Assembly: GCA_038243635.1 (NCBI GenBank)
Contig: JBBSQW010000007.1
Span: 1-64,000 of the forward strand
Source: Pseudopedobacter sp038243635
GTDB taxonomy: Bacteria; Bacteroidota; Bacteroidia; Sphingobacteriales; Sphingobacteriaceae
Length of the DNA: 64,000 bases
Direction: 5' to 3'
Shown: positions 36,893 through 45,759 of the stretch, piece after piece
Position numbering within the stretch: position 1 is the stretch's first letter
Layout: the number at the start of each line of letters is the position of its first letter
Made by a program: the position numbers and the translations under genes
Notes under the pieces: model-generated
Database searches by the model: none
The model's input: only the letters and a program-made list of their open reading frames with translations
What the model was told of the DNA's origin: nothing

Positions 36893-37323
36893 TGAGCGTT
36901 ATTGCTATCAACTTTTTTTCTGAAGAAACTACTTTTAAGCCTACGCAAGTTAAATTATTGCGTAATTGGCTTTTAAATAATATTAACAATGAAGGTTATC
37001 AGTTATTAGAACTTAATTTTATTTTTTGTTCTGATGATTACTTACTCAACATAAATAGGGAGTATTTAAACCATGATACTTATACGGACACTGTAACCTT
37101 CGACAATTCGGAAACCGAACACGATATTTTGGGCGATATTTTTATCAGTATAGATAGAGTACGCGAGAACGCTAAAACTTTTAAGATCACTGTTAAAGAG
37201 GAGTTGCACCGTGTGATGATACACAGCACTTTACATTTGCTGGGCTATAAAGACAAAAACACCAAAGAAAAAAATATCATGACTGCCAAAGAAAATCAGT
37301 ATTTGGCTTCACGCAGTTTCTAA
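36892..37323 (+). CDS. ybeY: Endoribonuclease YbeY (rRNA maturation)
   Basis: 143 residues. It has the family core LNREYLNHDTYTDTVTFD and GDIFIS, and the metal site HSTLHLLGYKDKN. The proteobacterial motif HGxLHLxGYDH has a third His where this protein has Lys. The same HxxxH..GYKDK form is, to my knowledge, usual in Bacteroidota, so activity is still expected. It processes 16S rRNA 3' ends and aids ribosome quality control. It is translationally coupled to the upstream HATPase gene. Confidence 0.92.
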   Translation: MSVIAINFFSEETTFKPTQVKLLRNWLLNNINNEGYQLLELNFIFCSDDYLLNINREYLNHDTYTDTVTFDNSETEHDILGDIFISIDRVRENAKTFKITVKEELHRVMIHSTLHLLGYKDKNTKEKNIMTAKENQYLASRSF

Positions 37324-37379
37324 ATCTCTCGTTTTCAACCTTTCCCAAGGATATCAAAACGAAAACTAAAAGCGATACG

Positions 37380-37931
37380 TTACTCCTCTAAAGCTTCCTT
37401 AGTTAATAATTCTGCATATTTAGCTCTCAACTTTGCTACTTTAGGCTCAATTACTGCAACGCAATAACCAGCGTACTGATTTTGATTGTAGTAATTCTGA
37501 TGATAAACTTCTGCAGAAAAATAATTATCCAATGGTTCAAGCTCAGTTACTATCGCCTTACTAAAAACTGTAGCTAACTCCGCTAACACCTCTTCGGCAA
37601 TTTGCTTTTGTTCTGAGTTATGAAAATAAATTCCAGAACGATACTGTGTTCCGGCATCTCCACCTTGGCGATTTAAACTTGTGGGATCATGGCTGGTCAT
37701 AAAAACCTCCAACAAATCCTTAAAACCAAGAATAGAACTGTCAAAAGTAACTTGCACAACCTCAACGTAACCAGAAACACCGCTACAAACCATTTCGTAA
37801 CTCGGGTTTGGTATTAAACCATTTGCATAGCCAGATTCCATCTTAACTACACCTTTTAACCTTTGCAGCACAGCTTCTGTACACCAAAAACAACCGCCAC
37901 CTAATGTTATTACTTCAAAATTATTTCCCAT
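37380..37931 (-). CDS. msrA: Peptide methionine-S-sulfoxide reductase MsrA
   Basis: 183 residues from ATG at 37931 (MGNNFEVITLGGG). A TTG four codons upstream is possible but would overlap egtD. The catalytic motif GGCFWC is at the N-terminus, and SGYANG, SHDPTSLNRQGGDAGTQYRS and YFSAEVYHQNY match the family. It repairs oxidised methionine in the cytoplasm. It starts 4 bases after the egtD stop, so thiol biosynthesis and methionine repair share a transcript. Confidence 0.95.
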   Translation of the reverse strand: MGNNFEVITLGGGCFWCTEAVLQRLKGVVKMESGYANGLIPNPSYEMVCSGVSGYVEVVQVTFDSSILGFKDLLEVFMTSHDPTSLNRQGGDAGTQYRSGIYFHNSEQKQIAEEVLAELATVFSKAIVTELEPLDNYFSAEVYHQNYYNQNQYAGYCVAVIEPKVAKLRAKYAELLTKEALEE

Positions 37932-37935
37932 GTCT

Positions 37936-38886
37936 CTAATCAATTTGTTTACTAAGTAAGCTATCCGTGAAGTACTGCTTACTGTCTAAGAAATGTTTTA
38001 CAACTGAAAAGCCAGACTGTTTGGCCAATAAATCAATTTCATCAAAACTGTATTTTTTCGACTGTTCCGTCCAGATTAATTCATTCTTTTTAAAAGATAG
38101 TTTCATATTTGTGTTCGGTAAAAACACTTCTTGTTCCGCTAAACTTACTAAATAACTAAACAACTCCCCATTTCTGGGATTATAGTAGCAGTAAAAATCA
38201 AACTGACCAATTTCAAAGTTCGCTCCTAACTCTCTATTCATTCTTTTCAATAAATTGAGATTAAAGCGCTTCGTAATTCCTCCACTATCTGAATAAGCCT
38301 CATGAATTATCTGCGGGTTTTTCTGCAAATCTATCCCCATCAATAATTTATCTCCCGGCTTCATTGAATTGTTGAACAATTGCATTAATTCAACAGCTTC
38401 TTTATTAGCGTAATTGCCAATATTACTTCCTAAAAAAAGCAACAAACTTTGATGTTTATTTGTTTTTTTTAACTGATTTAAAACTTCAAAATAATCACCC
38501 ACTGCCGGTCTAATATTTAATTCTGGTAATTTTGAATTCAGCGTTTCTGTCAACATATTCATCGCTTCCTGCGAAATATCTATTGGGACATAATCAAAAC
38601 TCACTTTTTGTGTTAACAGGTATTGCAACAGTTTAAAAGTTTTTGTTCCATCGCCAGCACCCAGTTCAATAACGTTAAATGGTTCGTCAAATTGTAAATT
38701 CTGATTAATTCCAGCAGCCTGCGATGCTAAAATTTCGTACTCGCAATTACTAAGGTAATACGCGGGCATTTCCATAATTTCCTTAAAGATTCGGCTTCCC
38801 TCATCATCATAAAAATATTTTGATGATAAGGACTTTTCTTTTGCTGTTAATCCTGCAATAACATCTTGTTCAAAGGTATTTAACAT
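37936..38886 (-). CDS. egtD: EgtD-type histidine N-alpha-methyltransferase
   Basis: 316 residues, the usual EgtD length. The SAM-binding motif is VIELGAGDGTKT (about 72-83). SSKYFYDDEGSRIFKEIMEMPAYYLSNCEYEIL near the start is highly characteristic, here split by conserved positions. LLLFLGSNIGNY and MGIDLQKNP also match. It trimethylates histidine to hercynine, the substrate for EgtB (30712-31860). It is co-transcribed with msrA. Confidence 0.93.
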   Translation of the reverse strand: MLNTFEQDVIAGLTAKEKSLSSKYFYDDEGSRIFKEIMEMPAYYLSNCEYEILASQAAGINQNLQFDEPFNVIELGAGDGTKTFKLLQYLLTQKVSFDYVPIDISQEAMNMLTETLNSKLPELNIRPAVGDYFEVLNQLKKTNKHQSLLLFLGSNIGNYANKEAVELMQLFNNSMKPGDKLLMGIDLQKNPQIIHEAYSDSGGITKRFNLNLLKRMNRELGANFEIGQFDFYCYYNPRNGELFSYLVSLAEQEVFLPNTNMKLSFKKNELIWTEQSKKYSFDEIDLLAKQSGFSVVKHFLDSKQYFTDSLLSKQID

Positions 38887-38915
38887 AAAACTAATGCTGT
38901 TTTTTAAGGTAAATA

Positions 38916-41900
38916 TTAAAATCTGTAACCCACATCAAAAGAAAATAATCTACTCTCTTTTGAAAAACCATATCCGGCGGTTACCAAAAACTTGTTGTAA
39001 AGGTTTATCCAGATGCCTGGTCCATAACCTTGGTGCCATTTATTAGCATCTGAAAAATTGTTGGTTACTTTGGCTACATCATAAAAACCATACACCCCAA
39101 AATCTCCAGTTAAAATGTAGTTTCTGAATGCACTAACCGGAAGTCTTACTTCCGAATTTGCATAGAAAGCAGATTTACCCGAGAATCTTTGGTTTCTGAA
39201 GCCTCTTAGATTTGTTTTATTACCAATTGAATTGGCCTGATAAAATTTATAGTCACCAATATTAGTTTGCGCTCCCAAGCGTAAAGCCAAGGTCAATGGC
39301 AGGCCAATGTTTGGCGTACCAAAAGCGGACAAATCAGTGCTCAGCCTTATAAATTTGTCTTTATCACCACCTATTTCGTTGAAGTAGTCTATAGAATTAT
39401 TCCATTTTAAACCTGTTTGTGGTTTTAGTTTGGCATCCACTAAAGAAATATCGAAATATGATTTAAGCGTTAAAAATCTGCCTGGATTTTCATAATCAAT
39501 AGGCTGTGTGGCTAAGAAATTGAGCCCGCTCGGCTGGTTAATTTTCACAAACTGAAATCCCGGACCAATCCCAAACTTCACTTTTTCAGACATCCTACGT
39601 TGTAAATAAAACTGCGCATCATAAGATTCTGAACGTACACGGTAATAATCAATATTATCATCAATGTTTGCAGTAGCATTTCCGATACCATAAAAGTTGA
39701 ATGAGTACGCCGGACCAGCATAGTTTCCATTTGCGATCAAATCATACTTATGTGCAAACAGCGAATAAAACGTGGATCTGTACTTTCCAAAAATTGCTTT
39801 TGTTTGAATAGAATGTAATAAAGATATTTTCTGCTCAAAACTGTATGGCGATTTGCGGAAACCGTAATGCTTTGTTTGGTAAACAATACCCAGCAAAATA
39901 CCATCTTTAGCGTTTTTATAATCTGCGTTAGGCAAAAATGCTGATTTATCGTATTTAAAATTATCTGGTAGAAACTCGTTAACCCATTCTCCATCAGATT
40001 TATAAACTCGTGTATTATTTCCCTTTACAAATTTATTTTTTGGGTTGTCATAAAATATCGTTCTACCATTATCCGCACTATCCGCCAAAAAATCTTTTTT
40101 AGCACCGCCTACTACTTTTAATTTTATTGGTCGGGCTGATTTTCCTTTAACCACCAAACTGTCGTTCTCATCCAACAAATAAAAGTTTATTTGGCGGGTA
40201 AGGTTATTATCAAAAACTCTGGAATAAATTGTTTTATCGATTTTACCATCTTTCTTGGTTTTGTACATGGTTACCGCTGTGCTATCTTTATCACGATTTA
40301 TTATCACGTATTCATACTTATCTGAACCTGTAATGGTAACTTCTTCATTTAATATCTTGTAATATTTTGCAGCTACTTCTTGTAGTTGATTTCTGCGAGA
40401 TTTTAGCTTAGTAATTAACTCTTCTCCCGTTAATGCAAACGCTGGCGCCGGCATTTGATGAACTGCTTTCTCTATTACCTCATCGGTAAGTTTAATCTTC
40501 ATAAAGTTGGCTGTTTCAATCCAGTCATTATAGCTTAATTCAGTCAGTAAGTTTCTATCCAAGTTTCTTGCTGCAATGGATAATTTTGCCGGATTCTCAA
40601 TTTTCATTTCAAACGACTGGACATCTGGTATCGCTTTACTGGATAATCTTGGTAAAACACCATCAAATTTGGTAAATACTTGATCTCTATCTCTAGGTAT
40701 GGGTTTATAAATTTCTCCCTTACCTTTCTTTTTAAACTCAGCCCATCGCCATTGGTCTTCATGTCGGTCCCAATCACCGATTAACATATCAAAAAGACGA
40801 GCTTTTAAAAACCCTTGTTGATCAACCTCATTATCATTATCTTCTCTAATTTTCTCATACATAGTACGAGTGCTTACCGCATTTTTAGTGAACCCAAAAT
40901 CTTTAAACTGAGATAAATCTTCGTCCGGGCGGATTTCTATAATACCGACTCTACCGCCAACTTCCTGAATATAAGGACCTAAAAGATTAGAATATGGCAT
41001 ATAAACCACCTTAGGATTAGTATGAAAAACACCGATAGCAGCTGCCAAACCTGGCACTACCAAAGCACCATAAGGATGTGCAGACGATATTTGATCTTGA
41101 ACAAAATCGCCAGCAAAAGTTGGTCTAAAACCTTCTGGCAAAAGCTCAGCTGGGTTTTTATCAATGGTTCTAAACTGGTATTGAATTTTATCCTTCCCTT
41201 CTAATCTTAATGAAGTGGTTTGTTTTCCGCCACCTAATTGCAAAGGAGTTAAGCCTCCAGCAAATTTGGTTAAATCAAGGTAAGGAATTTCAATTGGCGT
41301 TGCCCAAACAGAGCGGTAATGTTCGCCAAAAAGCCATTGTTTGAATTTAGATGCTTTATAACGCTCTCCAACAGCCATCGTTTTTGTAGAATCGCTGTAA
41401 TTAGTTAATGCCTCAACCCGTACTTTTTGTTTAGTTGCCGGCAAAGCGTAAAGCGGCGAACGAAAAACCAACTTCCCTTTACTACCGTCATTAATTGGTT
41501 CCCAAAACTCTATCCAACATTGTCCATTTTTATAATAGTTCAGTCTTGCAAATCCCTTGGTTCCATGTCCAAACAATGCGCCATTGCCTTTAAAAAGTGC
41601 ACTGTTTTTACTTCCGGCACCGCTGGTTACAAAATTTTGGTTTTCAAATTTAGTAAGCATTAAGGCATGTTCATGACCAGATGCAACAACAATATTTGGT
41701 TTATCCTCAAAAAGTGCTAATAACCTGGTGCGTAAATCTTGGTATTTTTTATTGGATATATCCTGACGAGAAAGTCCATATTGCCTCATTAACGGATAAA
41801 TTGAACCAATAACAGGCAAAGGAATATATGCTTTTGGACGAATTAGAGTTAGCGGAAAAACATAATCTAATAGCGTAAAATAACCGCCATGCTTTCCATT

Positions 41901-42662
41901 AGAAAACAATGGATGGTGCATGGTGAAAACTATATTTTTACCCTTGTTTCTTAAAAGGATATCCTTGATTTGTAAAATCAAATCATCCTCAGTTCGAACT
42001 TTACAACCTTGTTCGTATCGGTCAGAACGTGAATGCGTGGTTAACCACCATTCGCTGTCTATAGCAATAATTACCAAATTACCGCTCATTTGTACTTCAA
42101 CTGGTCCAGCACACCCGTTGCTAGGTAAAAACACATCTGCACTATCTAAATAATTCTCGACAAAAACTTCTTGCCTTTTTAGCGCTTCTAAACCTCCAGA
42201 ACCGCTTCTATTCCAATCGTGATTGCCGGGTATAAAAATCCGCTTCCCCTTAAAGTCTTTGATTACCTTCATTTGCTCTGTAATCAGCTGCTCCTTTTCT
42301 TTACGATCAAACGCATCCGCTTCGGGCATACCGTGTTCATAAATATTATCGCCCATAAAAATCACCGCGTCTTTTTTACTTGATGTTTTATTAATTACCG
42401 TATCCTGCAAATTTTTAATTACCGTATCTATTTTATAAAGCTGACTTTCCATCAACTTTAAAGTAGGTTCTTGTTGGGTTAAAGATGGCTTACCCACATC
42501 ACCAATTAAAAAAACGGTATAATCTAAAGTTAAAGAATCTGGGTTGTTAGCTTTTTGCCAGTCTTGTTGACTTTTAGCATAAAAGGGTTTATAAGTTGTG
42601 CAAGATGTATAACCTAAACAGGCAATTAAACACACCAAAATTGGGAGATAGTTGTTTCTCAT
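38916..42662 (-). CDS. Metallophosphoesterase-outer-membrane barrel fusion
   Basis: 1248 residues with a lipoprotein signal peptide (Cys at about 21, GYTSC). Residues about 45-400 are a calcineurin-like phosphoesterase with GDVG, MGDNIYEHG, GNHDWNRSG, TMHHPLFSNGKHGG and SGHEHALML, so all metal ligands are visible. A middle region (about 430-900) lacks a named family. The C-terminal 350 residues look like a BamA/TamA-type surface-antigen barrel (RGFRNQRFSGKSAFYANSEVRLP, GPGIWINLYNK, last residue Phe). Such proteins occur in Bacteroidota; the substrate is unknown. It follows the SdiA-regulated lipoprotein gene with no gap and is likely co-translated. Confidence 0.87.
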   Translation of the reverse strand: MRNNYLPILVCLIACLGYTSCTTYKPFYAKSQQDWQKANNPDSLTLDYTVFLIGDVGKPSLTQQEPTLKLMESQLYKIDTVIKNLQDTVINKTSSKKDAVIFMGDNIYEHGMPEADAFDRKEKEQLITEQMKVIKDFKGKRIFIPGNHDWNRSGSGGLEALKRQEVFVENYLDSADVFLPSNGCAGPVEVQMSGNLVIIAIDSEWWLTTHSRSDRYEQGCKVRTEDDLILQIKDILLRNKGKNIVFTMHHPLFSNGKHGGYFTLLDYVFPLTLIRPKAYIPLPVIGSIYPLMRQYGLSRQDISNKKYQDLRTRLLALFEDKPNIVVASGHEHALMLTKFENQNFVTSGAGSKNSALFKGNGALFGHGTKGFARLNYYKNGQCWIEFWEPINDGSKGKLVFRSPLYALPATKQKVRVEALTNYSDSTKTMAVGERYKASKFKQWLFGEHYRSVWATPIEIPYLDLTKFAGGLTPLQLGGGKQTTSLRLEGKDKIQYQFRTIDKNPAELLPEGFRPTFAGDFVQDQISSAHPYGALVVPGLAAAIGVFHTNPKVVYMPYSNLLGPYIQEVGGRVGIIEIRPDEDLSQFKDFGFTKNAVSTRTMYEKIREDNDNEVDQQGFLKARLFDMLIGDWDRHEDQWRWAEFKKKGKGEIYKPIPRDRDQVFTKFDGVLPRLSSKAIPDVQSFEMKIENPAKLSIAARNLDRNLLTELSYNDWIETANFMKIKLTDEVIEKAVHQMPAPAFALTGEELITKLKSRRNQLQEVAAKYYKILNEEVTITGSDKYEYVIINRDKDSTAVTMYKTKKDGKIDKTIYSRVFDNNLTRQINFYLLDENDSLVVKGKSARPIKLKVVGGAKKDFLADSADNGRTIFYDNPKNKFVKGNNTRVYKSDGEWVNEFLPDNFKYDKSAFLPNADYKNAKDGILLGIVYQTKHYGFRKSPYSFEQKISLLHSIQTKAIFGKYRSTFYSLFAHKYDLIANGNYAGPAYSFNFYGIGNATANIDDNIDYYRVRSESYDAQFYLQRRMSEKVKFGIGPGFQFVKINQPSGLNFLATQPIDYENPGRFLTLKSYFDISLVDAKLKPQTGLKWNNSIDYFNEIGGDKDKFIRLSTDLSAFGTPNIGLPLTLALRLGAQTNIGDYKFYQANSIGNKTNLRGFRNQRFSGKSAFYANSEVRLPVSAFRNYILTGDFGVYGFYDVAKVTNNFSDANKWHQGYGPGIWINLYNKFLVTAGYGFSKESRLFSFDVGYRF

Positions 42663-43550
42663 TTATTGTGTAATTTTTACAATGTTTCCTTTTTTCTTTT
42701 TACCTTCATTAGAGATGAAGAGCTCTCCCTTGGAATTAAACGCAATACCTTCTGGTTGGATAAATTCTGACCCGCCAAACCGTATAATCTTATCAAAACT
42801 TCCATCTTCGTTAAGTACCAAAATAAAACTATTGATGGCTGAAAGCACATACAATTTCCCGTTTATAGGATTGTAAGTTAGCGCCGATGGTTTTATAACT
42901 TTATTAAGATTATTATTGCCTACCGCTTTTAAAAAATGTTTTGAAGCTTGCATTAATGCATCACCTCTAAACTGATCTTCAATGTCTTTTAAAAAGATTC
43001 TAAAAACAGGTTCTTCATGAAACTTCATATCTTTCAGCGTAAACTGATATATGTTTTTCACCTCCTCTTCGTCATCGGCTTTACTCAAATTCTTCCCCTT
43101 TACAGATAACAAAAGCCTGTCATTTTTGGCATCATAAGCCAAACCCTCAATATCGTTTTCTGATTTTAAGGGTGTTTTATAGTAGGTGATTTGCGGATGC
43201 TCGCCGGCGAAATCTACCAATTGGTAAATAATTCCATCAGCTCTAACCACATACATAATATTATCTTTTCTTGCTAAATCTTCGTAATCTCCTTCTTCAG
43301 CAAAGCTAAACTCTCTGATGATTTTCTTTTTATTTAAGTCGAAAAAATACAAAACTCCGTTTTCATCTTCAATGGCAGCTACTATGCTATCATTTACAAA
43401 TGAAATCCCGGAAATTTCTTTCAAATCTTTTGGTACATCAATTACCTCTGTAGTGGATTTATAACTCTTCCATTGGCTTGCTGATTTTTTTTCTCCATTT
43501 TGACAGGATAGTAAACCGATTGAAAAAAACAGGAGTAACAGTTTATACAT
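42663..43550 (-). CDS. SdiA-regulated-like lipoprotein
   Basis: About 295 residues from ATG at 43550 (MYKLLLLFFSIG). An upstream in-frame ATG would add 8 residues before the signal peptide. Lipobox LLSC with Cys near 16. The rest is a beta-propeller-like fold with repeated ISGISF, DIEGLAYD and QPEGIAFNSKGELFISNEG motifs, matching the SdiA-regulated family (PF06977). Possibly a periplasmic phosphoesterase or calcium-dependent propeller; not established. Its stop directly abuts the next ATG of the phosphoesterase-barrel gene. Confidence 0.82.
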   Translation of the reverse strand: MYKLLLLFFSIGLLSCQNGEKKSASQWKSYKSTTEVIDVPKDLKEISGISFVNDSIVAAIEDENGVLYFFDLNKKKIIREFSFAEEGDYEDLARKDNIMYVVRADGIIYQLVDFAGEHPQITYYKTPLKSENDIEGLAYDAKNDRLLLSVKGKNLSKADDEEEVKNIYQFTLKDMKFHEEPVFRIFLKDIEDQFRGDALMQASKHFLKAVGNNNLNKVIKPSALTYNPINGKLYVLSAINSFILVLNEDGSFDKIIRFGGSEFIQPEGIAFNSKGELFISNEGKKKKGNIVKITQ

Positions 43551-43642
43551 TTTGGATTTAAATTTGTTGAACACAACCAGATCGATATTTAATCAAATCC
43601 TATACCATTAAATGTTTTTCTTAAACTGTAAATAACGCATAC

Positions 43643-44836
43643 ATGAACAACTTATACGCTGAAGAAGAAATTTCGGAGTTTATTTTTAAACTTTTCAAAG
43701 ACAAACTTTCTAATTACTTTTTATACCACAATTTTGCGCATACACACCAAACAGTGGAGACTGTACGTGAGCTTGCCGAAGACTTTAAATTACCTGAAGA
43801 AGAGTTTGAAAATTTAGTTATCGCAGCTTGGTTTCATGATAGCGGCTACACTCAAGGTCACCAGAATCACGAAGAAGAGGGGATTAAGATTCTGAAAGCG
43901 TACTTTGGGGGCCAATTACCTGATAAGCGATTTAAGCAAATTGAGCAATTGATACTGAGTACAAAATTTGGACATGAACAAACTAGTTTAAGCGAAGAAA
44001 TTATACACGATGCCGATTACGTAAACATGGGTAAAAAAAGCTTTAGCAAAAGAGCAGAGCTTTTACGATGTGAGTGGGAAAAAACTAACAAGAAAACTTA
44101 CGACAACTTAGAATGGGCTGAGTTACAACTGGATTTTTTGATTTCGAAAAAATTTAAAACAAGCTTTTCGGTTCATAAGTTTGGCAATAGACGCGAAAAA
44201 AACATTGAAGAACAACGTAGACTGATTGAAAAATACAAAAATGACCAGTATAAAGTACAACTCAAAAAAGACAGTACAGACGCTAAAGTTAAAAAAGAAG
44301 GTAGAGGAATAGAAACTTTATTTCGATCTGTTTACGGCTACCACATGAATTTGAGTTCGATGGCTGATCAAAAAGCCAATATCATGATTAGTATAAATAC
44401 AATTGTAGTTTCGGTTATTATTACCCTTTTTGGTTCGGGTTATACCTTTGCAGATTCTGAAGGATTTCAGCACATGCGTTTTGTGTTTCCCATGTTACTG
44501 CTTGTAATTAGCAGTCTAATATCTGTAACATTCGCTATTTTATCTGCAAGACCAAACGTTACCACAAAAGAAAAATACCAGCTAGAAAACAAAGGAAGTA
44601 GTATTCTATTTTTCGGGAATTTTACCCAATTAAAATTGCAAGATTTTGTGGAGCAAATTAAATCTTTAAAAGGAGAAAAAAACGAACTTTATGATAGCAT
44701 GTCGGTAGATATTTACCACTTAGGTGGCGTATTACTTAAAAAATATAAGCTCTTAACTTGGTCGTACAATATTTTTATGGTTGGCTTGATTCTTTGTGCA
44801 GTAGGCTTTGTAGGTATAATTATTTACTCTTATTAA
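43643..44836 (+). CDS. HD phosphohydrolase fused to PycTM (Pycsar effector-like)
   Basis: 397 residues. The N-terminal HD domain (about 1-190) keeps the metal ligands: HNFAHT, WFHDSGY (about 62-68), HQNHEEEG and IIHDADYV. After a charged linker (about 190-225) comes a DUF5706/PycTM-type domain (about 225-397) with three predicted membrane helices (about 248-268, 280-305, 368-395). PycTM domains are effectors in Pycsar anti-phage systems, where a cyclic nucleotide triggers membrane damage. HD domains can hydrolyse nucleotides. The neighbouring convergent gene (44843-45448) is a class III cyclase-fold protein. Together they may form a signalling or defence unit, but opposite orientation argues against a simple operon. 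Domain assignment is confident; the role is inference. Confidence 0.8.
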   Translation: MNNLYAEEEISEFIFKLFKDKLSNYFLYHNFAHTHQTVETVRELAEDFKLPEEEFENLVIAAWFHDSGYTQGHQNHEEEGIKILKAYFGGQLPDKRFKQIEQLILSTKFGHEQTSLSEEIIHDADYVNMGKKSFSKRAELLRCEWEKTNKKTYDNLEWAELQLDFLISKKFKTSFSVHKFGNRREKNIEEQRRLIEKYKNDQYKVQLKKDSTDAKVKKEGRGIETLFRSVYGYHMNLSSMADQKANIMISINTIVVSVIITLFGSGYTFADSEGFQHMRFVFPMLLLVISSLISVTFAILSARPNVTTKEKYQLENKGSSILFFGNFTQLKLQDFVEQIKSLKGEKNELYDSMSVDIYHLGGVLLKKYKLLTWSYNIFMVGLILCAVGFVGIIIYSY

Positions 44837-44842
44837 ATTTTA

Positions 44843-45448
44843 TTAGTAGAGCAAAGGAATATAGGAATAATAGGTAACTCCAAAATGTTCATACTTATCC
44901 TTCCCTTTTTTAAGACTTTCCCAATGGAACCAATTTTTAACTACTTTTTTATCTTTTAGCTTATCTAAATATTGATTGGTTAGCAAGATATAGCATGGAT
45001 CTTCGATGCTGTTTTTCAATAGCTTATGCACTAAAATAACATCTTCGCCCATCAACTTGGTACGTCCGTTTATTTTAGCAAGGCTAATGTGACCATGATG
45101 AACTACGATTTTAATCCCCAGCTGATTTTTCGACAAGTATTTTTTGTAAAGTTCAGGGTCTGATTGTTCAAAACCATTAACAGCTGCGTGAAAGGTGGTA
45201 TGTATAAGCGTACATTGCTTTGCCACTTTTTGTATTGCGGGCAACCGTCCTGTTTTATAAAAAAAAATCGCATCACCTTCAATCTCTGCAATGTTCATCT
45301 CTAAAATATTTGCACTTGCAACCTTGTTTAGCGCTTTTGTAATTACGCGATGCGCAAATTCGGTATCGTCTGTTGACGTGATAAACTTTGTAAAGCCCGT
45401 AATATCTGGGATACAGAAAAAAACAGGAACTACAGACTTGCTTTTCAT
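44843..45448 (-). CDS. DUF2652 protein with class III cyclase-like motifs
   Basis: 201 residues from ATG at 45448 (MKSKSVVPVFF). It matches DUF2652, which has the class III nucleotide-cyclase fold. The two metal-binding Asp positions are kept: Asp15 in IPDITGF and Asp59 in IEGDAIFF. Their 44-residue spacing equals that of canonical adenylyl cyclases. The usual Lys before the second Asp is Glu here (AEIEGD), so base choice may differ or activity may be lost. No signal peptide; cytoplasmic. It ends 6 bases from the end of the HD-PycTM gene, convergent. Product and partner are unproven. Confidence 0.75.
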   Translation of the reverse strand: MKSKSVVPVFFCIPDITGFTKFITSTDDTEFAHRVITKALNKVASANILEMNIAEIEGDAIFFYKTGRLPAIQKVAKQCTLIHTTFHAAVNGFEQSDPELYKKYLSKNQLGIKIVVHHGHISLAKINGRTKLMGEDVILVHKLLKNSIEDPCYILLTNQYLDKLKDKKVVKNWFHWESLKKGKDKYEHFGVTYYSYIPLLY

Positions 45449-45724
45449 TTTGATTTGATAATTATTACCCAACAGATTAAGAGATTGCAAATAACGCAAT
45501 TATTCAACAAATATAACCTTTATTGGTTTTGGGATTTATCCAAACTCTTCAATTTAAACTAACAGTATAATTAACGGTAAAAGAGCTAACGTAGATGTAC
45601 ATTTTAATACGATGAAATGGATTATCAATTTTATGTGAAGATGATTTGTTTAACCCAACTTTAAACAACCCACTTAATGCAATAGTTTGACATAAAAGTA
45701 TTAATGCCTTTTGATATCTCTGAA

Positions 45725-45732
45725 TAGATTTG
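45725..45732 (+). promoter_or_regulatory. Possible -7 box before the esterase gene
   Basis: TAGATTTG matches the Bacteroidota TAnnTTTG consensus 27 bases before the ATG at 45760. No TTG is found at the ideal distance, so support is partial. Confidence 0.35.
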
Positions 45733-45759
45733 AATATGCAATTGATAACGACGATTAAC

